Shown here: positions 1-4,833 of the stretch, one piece after another
Layout: each line of letters opens with the position of its first letter
Numbering within the stretch: position 1 is the stretch's first letter
Program-made: the position numbers and the translations under genes
Source of the DNA: Micromonosporaceae bacterium
GTDB taxonomy: Bacteria > Actinomycetota > Actinomycetes > Mycobacteriales > Micromonosporaceae
Length of the DNA: 10,181 nucleotides
Direction: 5' to 3'
NCBI GenBank assembly: GCA_017354595.1
Contig: JAFMQQ010000059.1
Span: 1 to 10,181, forward strand
The notes under the pieces: model-generated
What the model saw: the letters and a program-made list of their open reading frames with translations, nothing else
Databases searched by the model: none
What the model was told of the DNA's origin: nothing

Positions 1-348
1 GACCGGCGACCGGCCGCGCATGGCCAGGGCAGCCGCCTCGGTCGCCAGCCGGCGCCGCGCCGGTTCGGGCAACCCGGCGGGCAGCAGAGTGTGTGCCCGG
101 ATCGCCAGGCCGGCCTGGTGCAGCGTGTCGAGCAGGGTCGCCGTGGCCGCCTCCGGTACGCCCAGCGCGGCGGCGTCCTGGGCGATACCCCGGTCGGTGC
201 GCGTACCGTCGAGCAGCTCCAGTACCCGGGCCAGCGCCGGATCGGCGAGCTCGAGCACCACGGCGCGGGTCGGGTCGGTACCGAGTTGCAGATTGTGCCG
301 GTCGCGCCAGAGCCGGCGCAGTCCGGGTATCAGCATGAGGGGACTCAT
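1..348 (-). CDS. ThiF/E1-like adenylyltransferase family protein, N-terminal part (runs off window)
   Basis: The frame is open without a stop from an ATG at 348 down to base 1 (116 codons), so only the N-terminus is visible. It begins MSPLMLIPGLRRLWRDRHN, continues with QLGTDPTRAVVLELADPAL, and has a helical stretch around the LLDGTRTD motif (residues about 48-55). The order 'pGLRRvWRD..x..QLG.DP.rAVVL' followed by 'LLDGTRt' resembles the winged-helix N-terminal domain that precedes a ThiF/E1-like adenylation domain in actinobacterial proteins beside DUF5679 genes. It also resembles the peptide-clamp domain of azoline-forming cyclodehydratases. The ATP-binding part lies outside the window, so catalysis cannot be judged. 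A second in-frame ATG at codon 5 is an alternative start. No clear Shine-Dalgarno is seen before either. The family assignment is from memory of homologues. Confidence 0.6.
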   Translation of the reverse strand, partial: MSPLMLIPGLRRLWRDRHNLQLGTDPTRAVVLELADPALARVLELLDGTRTDRGIAQDAAALGVPEAATATLLDTLHQAGLAIRAHTLLPAGLPEPARRRLATEAAALAMRGRSPV

Positions 349-388
349 GCCGGGAGAGTGTCACTCAATCGGCGACCGGTACCGCCGG

Positions 389-449
389 CTGTCCACAGGA
401 CCTGTCCGTGGCACGGTGCCGTCCACAACGCCGCGCCGCGCTGTCCACA
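389..449 (+). promoter_or_regulatory. Cluster of three DnaA-box-like sites
   Basis: Three same-strand 9-mers lie within 61 bp: CTGTCCACA at 389-397, CCGTCCACA at 419-427 and CTGTCCACA at 441-449. High-GC actinobacterial DnaA boxes are close to TTGTCCACA, so two sites differ at one position and one at two. They sit in the non-coding spacer between the DUF5679 gene and the ThiF-like gene, upstream of the latter. They could be DnaA-binding sites for regulation or titration. No oriC gene neighbours (dnaA, dnaN) are present, so an origin is unlikely. Binding is inferred only. Confidence 0.4.
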
Positions 450-536
450 GGCCGGCCCCAGTTTCTGTCGGCTTTCGGACACCCGGGCCCGGCGGGCGGC
501 CGGAGCCGCCCCGTTCAGAGGCGGTCCCGGCGGCCC

Positions 537-554
537 GCCAGCCGCGCGGCTGGC
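537..554 (-). terminator. Hairpin after DUF5679 gene
   Basis: A perfect 18-bp palindrome, GCCAGCCGCGCGGCTGGC, begins 5 nt past the stop of the minus-strand DUF5679 gene. It can fold as a 7-bp GC stem with a 4-nt loop. There is no U-run, which is common for actinobacterial terminators. The position supports a terminator or a 3'-end stabilising hairpin. Confidence 0.45.
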
Positions 555-559
555 CTGCG

Positions 560-721
560 TCAGGCCTTGCCGAGGATCCGGTTCATCGTGGTACCGCAGA
601 CCGGGCACTTCCCCTTTGCCATTCGTCGCCCGGTCTTGGATACCTCAACGTGCCCTTCGAAATCCCGCTTCGCCTTGCACTTGACGCAGTAGCCGTTGTA
701 CTTCTCTGTCTGCACCACCAC
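560..721 (-). CDS. DUF5679 small zinc-ribbon protein
   Basis: This is a 53-residue protein with two CxxC knuckles, C12-V-K-C15 and C39-P-V-C42, as expected for a single zinc-ribbon. The core YNGYCVKCKAKRDF, then V-E-V-S-K-T-G, M-A-K-G-K-C-P-V-C-G-T and N-R-I-L-G-K matches the actinobacterial DUF5679 family, whose function is not established. The start is the GTG at 721. On the coding strand CAGGAGG lies 6 nt upstream (complement at 728-734), an ideal Shine-Dalgarno. Starting at the in-frame ATG at 751 would put the RBS inside the gene and add ten residues unlike the family. Two more GTG codons follow immediately, so initiation could slip by one or two residues. It is likely monocistronic, with a hairpin directly after the stop. 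Confidence 0.9.
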   Translation of the reverse strand: MVVQTEKYNGYCVKCKAKRDFEGHVEVSKTGRRMAKGKCPVCGTTMNRILGKA

Positions 722-733
722 GGTGGTCCTCCT

Positions 734-1000
734 GTCGTCCGGCTGGCCCACCCCCTGGGGAGCCGACCCGTGAAGTGTGCCCCGCCAGCGGCCCGAACAA
801 CCGTCGTTTTCGGCAGGACACGCCGGTGATGAGGTGTTTATGTCCTGTTACGTGATGATTCGAGGCGGTCGCTCGCCGCAGAGATCACCGGACCCGCCGG
901 AGGAATTTTCCCGGTGAACCGGGCATACCGGGGCGAGACCGGTTCCTCGCTCGGTGTTGGGTCTTGCCATGGGGTGGAGGCGGCCGGCTAGCGTGCGTTC
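734..1000. other. Non-coding spacer between divergent genes
   Basis: No supported gene lies between the RBS of the DUF5679 gene and the possible leader ORF at 1001. The stretch 827-861 is visibly AT-richer than its surroundings and could hold the minus-strand promoter of the DUF5679 gene, but no convincing -35/-10 pair could be fixed. An inverted repeat CCCGGT-GA-ACCGGG at 910-923 is operator-like. Overlapping frames here have no recognisable protein character. Confidence 0.5.
964..994 (+). promoter_or_regulatory. Candidate promoter for the YgjP-like operon
   Basis: TTGCCA at 964-969 and TAGCGT at 989-994 fit the -35 and TANNNT -10 of the actinobacterial housekeeping sigma factor, although the 19-bp spacer is slightly long. 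A GTG lies 6 nt after the -10 (1001), so a transcript would start at or very near it. The transcript would reach the metallopeptidase start at 1113 after about 112 nt. Confidence 0.4.
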
Positions 1001-1102
1001 GTGACTGTGCAGAGTTCCCCCGCGACGCCTTCGGCCCGGATGGGCGCGGCTTCCCGTGGCGCGCGCCCAGGGCCCGGCCAACGGGCTGCTCGGATGATCT
1101 AG
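1001..1102 (+). CDS. Possible leaderless leader ORF, 33 codons
   Basis: GTG at 1001 opens a 33-codon frame, MTVQSSPATPSARM onward, ending at TAG 1100-1102, only 10 nt before the metallopeptidase ATG. It sits 6 nt after a TANNNT -10, the geometry of a leaderless start. It has no recognisable domain and is rich in A, R, G and P, as random high-GC frames tend to be. If real, it may be a short leader peptide coupling translation to the downstream gene, whose own RBS is poor. It may equally be chance in a 5' UTR. Confidence 0.25.
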   Translation: MTVQSSPATPSARMGAASRGARPGPGQRAARMI

Positions 1103-1112
1103 AGCCGGCGCC

Positions 1113-1646
1113 ATGGCCAGCACGAGGAAGCCGGTCGTCGAGGTGCGGCGCAGCGAGCGCCGCCGGCGTACCGTCTCGGCATACCGCGACGGCGAGCGCG
1201 TCGTGGTACTGATTCCCAACCTGTTCTCCCGCGCCGAGGAGCGGGAGTGGGTGGATCGCATGCTCCAGCGCCTGGAGGCACGGGACCACCGGGGCCGGCG
1301 CAGCGACCTGGAACTGGTCAACCGCGCTGCCCGGCTGGCACACAGGTACTACCCGGACCACCCGGCCGCCGCCCGGCCGGCCAGCGTCAAGTGGGTCGAC
1401 AACCAGAACGGCCGGTGGGGTTCCTGCACGCCCACGGACCGGTCCATCCGGATCTCCGATCGGATCATGGACATGCCCGAGTGGGTGATCGACTACGTGG
1501 TCCTGCACGAGCTCGCCCACCTCATCGTGCCCAGCCACAACGCCACCTTCTGGGCGCTGGTCGGTCGCTACCCGAAAGCGGAGCGGGCGCGCGGCTACCT
1601 GGAGGGGGTCTCGGCCGCCTCTGGTCACGCCGTACACGACGATTGA
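1113..1646 (+). CDS. YgjP-like (DUF45/M48-type) metallopeptidase
   Basis: This 177-residue protein is predicted to be a zinc metallopeptidase of the YgjP/DUF45 family. It carries HELAH at residues 132-136, a downstream third ligand in S-H142-N within HNATFW, and the family hallmark RWGSC at 101-105 preceded by KWVDNQNG. The N-terminus (PVVEVRRSERRRRTVSAYRDG) matches the usual basic beta-rich start. No signal peptide or membrane segment is present, so it is likely cytosolic. The substrate is unknown. The ATG at 1113 gives the usual family length, but no good Shine-Dalgarno precedes it, so translation may depend on a leader ORF or a structured 5' UTR. The next gene begins 3 nt after the stop, suggesting an operon. 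Confidence 0.9.
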   Translation: MASTRKPVVEVRRSERRRRTVSAYRDGERVVVLIPNLFSRAEEREWVDRMLQRLEARDHRGRRSDLELVNRAARLAHRYYPDHPAAARPASVKWVDNQNGRWGSCTPTDRSIRISDRIMDMPEWVIDYVVLHELAHLIVPSHNATFWALVGRYPKAERARGYLEGVSAASGHAVHDD

Positions 1647-1649
1647 CCG

Positions 1650-2243
1650 GTGACCCGTATCGTCATCGCGCCACTCGCCGCACCCCGCTGGTACCCGCCC
1701 GGCGTTGACCCGGATCGCTGGCGGCGGGCGCTCGCCGAGGACGTGGTGGACATCCTCGCCACGCTCGCCGAGGTCGAGGCGGGCGTGGCGGTAACCGCCG
1801 CCGACCGGTCGCTCGCCGACGCGGTGCTGTGGCCAACGATGCGGGTGTACCAGCTGACCGAGCTGACCATGCCCACGGTCCTGGCGGCCGCGGCGGGTGA
1901 CGGGTACGACCAGGCGGCGCTGGTCGCCGTGGACGCCCCGGATCTGCCGGCGATGCTGATCGGCAAGCTGCTCCGCCCGCTGGGCAGCCGGCCGGTCTCG
2001 GTCGCCCCGGCGATCGGGGAGGCGGGGCTGCTCGGCCTGGCGGCGCGGCTACCGGCGCCGGGTTGGCTGCCCGACCTAGCACTCGCGGATGCCGACCCGG
2101 CCGCGTTGCGCCGGGCGGCACCAGGCCCGGGCCAGGTGGCGGTCAGCCCCGGCTGGCACCGGTTGGCCGGTCCCGACGATCTGGCCCGGCTGGATCCGGC
2201 CCTGGAGGGCTGGGAGGCGACGCGCGCCCTGCTCTCGCTCTGA
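1650..2243 (+). CDS. Hypothetical protein, degenerate DUF2064/CofC-like fold (inferred)
   Basis: This 197-residue protein starts at a GTG 3 nt after the stop of the metallopeptidase gene and is probably translationally coupled to it. Residues 90-130 read ALVAVDAPDLPA, then PVSVAPAIGEAGLLGLAARLP. This is reminiscent of the nucleotidyltransferase-like fold of DUF2064 (TIGR04282 group) proteins, where 'G.D.PdLP' is followed by 'gPA.DGGyyLiGL'. Here the DGG is replaced by GEA, so any sugar- or nucleotide-binding site would be altered. The N-terminus (IVIAPLAAPRWYPPG) lacks the usual KxPxxGxVKTRL segment. There is no signal peptide or TM helix. The fold link is inference from motif spacing. The conservative name is actinobacterial hypothetical protein. 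Confidence 0.8.
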   Translation: MTRIVIAPLAAPRWYPPGVDPDRWRRALAEDVVDILATLAEVEAGVAVTAADRSLADAVLWPTMRVYQLTELTMPTVLAAAAGDGYDQAALVAVDAPDLPAMLIGKLLRPLGSRPVSVAPAIGEAGLLGLAARLPAPGWLPDLALADADPAALRRAAPGPGQVAVSPGWHRLAGPDDLARLDPALEGWEATRALLSL

Positions 2244-2257
2244 TCCGGGTACCCGGA
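2244..2257. terminator. Palindrome between convergent genes
   Basis: TCCGGGTACCCGGA is a perfect 14-bp palindrome immediately after the stop of the plus-strand gene and 35 bp beyond the 3' end of the convergent minus-strand gene. It folds as a 5-bp stem with a GTAC loop, short for a terminator, but its position suggests bidirectional termination. Confidence 0.35.
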
Positions 2258-2292
2258 CCATCGCGGCTCTGGCGGCTGGGTGGCACCGGTCG

Positions 2293-3603
2293 TCAGAGAT
2301 CGCCGAACTCGTCCAGCGAACCCAGGTCGGGGGAGGAGCTGGCGAACCGCTCCGGGTCGGCGAAGTCTTCCTCACCGGGCAGCAGGTCGGGGTGGCCCCA
2401 GACGGCGTCCCGGCCGGCGATACCGCGGTGCTCGGTCAGCGCGGTCCACAGCGCCGTCGCCTCGCGCAGCCGGCGTGGGCGCAGCTCCAGGCCGACCAGT
2501 GCGGCGAAGGTCTGCTCGGCCGGTCCGCCCTCGGCCCGGCGCCGGCGGAACGCCTCGCCGAGCCGGGCCATGTTGGGCAGCCGGTCCGCGGCGGCCGTGT
2601 CGACGACGTGGGAGACCCAGCCTTCGACCAACGCCAGCGCGGTCTCCAGCCGGGTCAGCGCCGACCGCTGCGCCGGCGTGTCATCCGGGGTGAAGATCCC
2701 CTCGACCGAGATCTCCTGCATCGACTCCGGGTTGGTCGGATCGAGCCGGCCCATCGCCTCCTCGATCGCCTCGCGGTTGACCCGGATCCCTGCCGCGTAC
2801 GCCTCCACGGCGGCCAGCACGTGCCCGCGCAGCCACGGAACATGGCCGAAGAGGCGCTGGTGTGCCGCCTCGCGCAGGGCGACATAGAGCCGTACCTCCT
2901 CGGCGTCGATCTCCAGGCCCTTGCCGTACTCGTCGATGTTCGCCGGTACCAGTGCCGCGGTACCCGCCGGGCCGAGTGGGAGCCCGATGTCGCCGGCGGA
3001 GAGCACCTCCGCCGCGAGCGACCCGAGGGCCTGGCCGAGCTGGCCGCCGAAGAGCGCACCGCCGAGCGTGGAGACCATCGACTGCATCGGGCCGAGCTGC
3101 CCGCGCATCTCCTCCGGTACCAGATCGCTCATGGCCGCCACCATCCGGCCGGCGACCGGGTCGCACAGCTTGCGCCAGACCGGCAACGTGTTGGTGATCC
3201 ATTCGGAGCGCCGCCAGGCCTGCGAGGCTGCGATGCCGGAAGGGAGGGTGGAGGTCGGGTCCAGCCACAGGTCGGCCAGGCGCAGCGCCTCATCGACCTC
3301 GGTACGGTCGGCCGGGCGAAGCGGCGGGTCCCCGGGTGCGGCCGGTGTCTGCGACTCGCCGGTTTCGCCGGGCTCCGCCGCCGGTGTGGGTACCCCGAAG
3401 CCGAAGCCGGCGGGCAGCGCGCCGGCGCTGGCGCCGGTCAGCGTGCCGAGGGCGATCTCCCGGGCCAGGTCCCAGTTGACAGGTCCTTCGCTCGCACCGG
3501 CGAACAACTGCTGCAACTGTCCCAGGAACCGCTGCACCTGTGCGGGGTCGTTCGGATCCGGGGCGCCGCCCGGTAGCGCAAAGCCAAAGGGTACGTCTGG
3601 CAC
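2293..3603 (-). CDS. DUF2342 zincin-like zinc-dependent metalloprotease
   Basis: This 436-residue protein belongs to the DUF2342/'zinc-dependent metalloprotease' family of actinobacteria, annotated in some databases as F420-biosynthesis-associated. The start MPDVPFGFALPGG and GPVNWDLAR are hallmarks. The putative active-site segment is L-R-E-A-A-H (about 243-248), where the first His of HExxH is Arg, followed by EGWVSHVVD (about 327-335) and a C-terminal WGHPDLLPG (about 402-410). There is no signal peptide or TM helix, so it is likely cytosolic. Proteolytic activity is by family name only. I chose GTG 3603 over an ATG at 3708 because family proteins begin at PDVPFGF and because TACGGT lies 7 nt upstream as a leaderless -10. 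The 35 residues above it look non-coding. It is divergent from the PDZ-Lon gene. Confidence 0.88.
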   Translation of the reverse strand: MPDVPFGFALPGGAPDPNDPAQVQRFLGQLQQLFAGASEGPVNWDLAREIALGTLTGASAGALPAGFGFGVPTPAAEPGETGESQTPAAPGDPPLRPADRTEVDEALRLADLWLDPTSTLPSGIAASQAWRRSEWITNTLPVWRKLCDPVAGRMVAAMSDLVPEEMRGQLGPMQSMVSTLGGALFGGQLGQALGSLAAEVLSAGDIGLPLGPAGTAALVPANIDEYGKGLEIDAEEVRLYVALREAAHQRLFGHVPWLRGHVLAAVEAYAAGIRVNREAIEEAMGRLDPTNPESMQEISVEGIFTPDDTPAQRSALTRLETALALVEGWVSHVVDTAAADRLPNMARLGEAFRRRRAEGGPAEQTFAALVGLELRPRRLREATALWTALTEHRGIAGRDAVWGHPDLLPGEEDFADPERFASSSPDLGSLDEFGDL

Positions 3604-3610
3604 GCAACCA

Positions 3611-3616
3611 ACCGTA
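3611..3616 (-). promoter_or_regulatory. -10 element, leaderless start of DUF2342 gene
   Basis: On the minus strand TACGGT is followed by 7 nt and then the GTG start at 3603. No Shine-Dalgarno is present. The geometry matches actinobacterial leaderless transcription. No good -35 was seen. Confidence 0.4.
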
Positions 3617-3712
3617 CGCGCCGGCTGGCGCGCCGTCCCGCCGCGGGCGTTCGCCGACGGATAAACGATCGGGTTCGAGGTCTTCGCGGTCAAGGTATTC
3701 GCGGCCAAGAAG

Positions 3713-3718
3713 TAGGCT
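3713..3718 (+). promoter_or_regulatory. -10 element, leaderless start of PDZ-Lon gene
   Basis: TAGGCT is followed by 7 nt and then ATG at 3726, with no Shine-Dalgarno between. It is the plus-strand half of a 122-bp divergent promoter region. The -35 is poor. Confidence 0.45.
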
Positions 3719-3725
3719 TCCCGGC

Positions 3726-4751
3726 ATGAGACGCCGTGGCGCCACCCTGCTCACCGGTACGGTCCTGCTCATCGTCTTGATCGCGCTGGCGTGGCAGGTG
3801 CGGGTGCCCTACGTCGAGCTGGGGCCCGGTCCCACCTGGGACACCCTGGGCAAGGACAGTGGCAAGGACGTTATCCAGATCTCCGGTACGCCGACCAGTA
3901 AGTCCGCCGGCCAGCTGCGGATGGTGACCGTCGGGGTGACCCCGGACATCAGTCTGTGGGAGGCGATCCGCGGTTGGCTGTCCGGCGACGACGCGGTGGT
4001 ACCGCGCGAGGTGATCTATCCGCCGGATCAGACGCAGCAGCAGGTCGACCAGGCCAACCAGCAGGACTTCAAGAACTCGCAGAGCTCCGCTGAGACCGCC
4101 GCGCTGCGCGAACTGGGCTACCCGGTGCAGGTGGTGGTCAGCAAGGTCGTCGCCGGGCTGCCGGCCGTCGGGCACCTGCAGGCCGGCGATGTGGTGACAT
4201 CGGTGGACGGCAAGCCGGTCACGTCGAGCCAGAACCTCGTCGACCAGGTCCGGGCACAGAAGCCGGGCGCCATCCTGACCATCGGGTACACCCGCGGTGG
4301 CGTACCCGGGACGACGAGTATCACCAGCGACAAAGCGGACGACGGCACGGCGCGTATCGGTATCCAACTCGACCAGCGGCAGCCGCATCCCTTCAAGATC
4401 ACCATCACCCTGAACGACGTGGGCGGGCCGAGCGCCGGGCTGATGTTCAGCCTGGGCATCATCGACAAGGTCAAGCCCGAGGACCTCACCGGCGGGGAGC
4501 ACATCGCCGGTACCGGCACCATCGACGACGACGGCCACGTCGGACCGATCGGCGGGATCGCGCAGAAGCTGCGGGCCGCCAAGCGGGACTCCGCGACGAT
4601 CTTCCTGGTACCCAGTGACAACTGTCCGGAGGCGGTGGCCAACGCCGTGCCCGGCCTCGAGATGGTCAAGGTCGGCACGCTGGACGAGGCGCTGTCCGCC
4701 CTGCAGACGCTGCGGTCGGGCGGTACCCCAACGCTCTGCCCGGCCCACTGA
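3726..4751 (+). CDS. Membrane-anchored PDZ-Lon (S16) protease, YlbL-like
   Basis: This 341-residue protein has one N-terminal TM helix (about 7-23, LLTGTVLLIVLIALAW), then the family motif VPYVELGPGPT (27-37), which places the rest outside the membrane. A PDZ domain spans about 134-190 (LQAGDVVTSVDGKPVTS). The C-terminal Lon-type proteolytic domain holds the Ser-Lys dyad: S236 in GGPSAGL and K281 in GPIGGIAQK. It is expected to be an envelope serine protease acting in protein quality control, and its substrates are unknown. The ATG at 3726 gives the basic MRRRG start before the TM helix. The longer open frame upstream lies in the promoter and overlaps the divergent gene. The last residues, TLCPAH, include a Cys. 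UPF0182 follows after 82 bp on the same strand with its own promoter-like box. Confidence 0.93.
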   Translation: MRRRGATLLTGTVLLIVLIALAWQVRVPYVELGPGPTWDTLGKDSGKDVIQISGTPTSKSAGQLRMVTVGVTPDISLWEAIRGWLSGDDAVVPREVIYPPDQTQQQVDQANQQDFKNSQSSAETAALRELGYPVQVVVSKVVAGLPAVGHLQAGDVVTSVDGKPVTSSQNLVDQVRAQKPGAILTIGYTRGGVPGTTSITSDKADDGTARIGIQLDQRQPHPFKITITLNDVGGPSAGLMFSLGIIDKVKPEDLTGGEHIAGTGTIDDDGHVGPIGGIAQKLRAAKRDSATIFLVPSDNCPEAVANAVPGLEMVKVGTLDEALSALQTLRSGGTPTLCPAH

Positions 4752-4767
4752 CCCGGCCCACTGACCC
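4742..4767 (+). repeat. 13-bp tandem duplication across the PDZ-Lon stop codon
   Basis: GGCCCACTGACCC occurs twice head to tail (4742-4754 and 4755-4767). The first copy carries the real TGA stop (4749-4751) and the second carries another TGA shifted by one frame. It looks like a slippage duplication with no coding effect. It runs into CCCGG-ACCGG-CCGGG (4765-4779), which could form a weak hairpin. Confidence 0.6.
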
Positions 4768-4820
4768 GGACCGGCCGGGCGGGGCGTACCAGCCAGGCAA
4801 CGCCTTTCAGGTGGAGGCCG

Positions 4821-4826
4821 TAGGGT
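4821..4826 (+). promoter_or_regulatory. -10 element, leaderless start of UPF0182 gene
   Basis: TAGGGT followed by 7 nt and then GTG at 4834 repeats the spacing seen at the PDZ-Lon gene. A purine-rich GGTGGAGG at 4810-4817 is too far (16 nt) for a normal Shine-Dalgarno. Leaderless initiation is the simplest reading. Confidence 0.4.
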
Positions 4827-4833
4827 AGGCGCC

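Noticed and set aside
389..449. Origin of replication
   Set aside because: DnaA-like boxes are present, but there are only three and no dnaA, dnaN or AT-rich unwinding region nearby.
20..829. Long plus-strand open frames across 20-829
   Set aside because: They are antisense to the ThiF-like and DUF5679 genes and have random Arg/Pro/Ser-rich composition typical of high-GC shadow frames.
914..991. 25-codon ORF with GGAGGAA upstream (GTG at 914)
   Set aside because: The spacing of the RBS is long, the peptide is featureless, and its end overlaps the better-supported promoter at 964-994.
2089..3576. 495-codon plus-strand open frame
   Set aside because: It is antisense to the well-supported DUF2342 gene and has no recognisable motifs.
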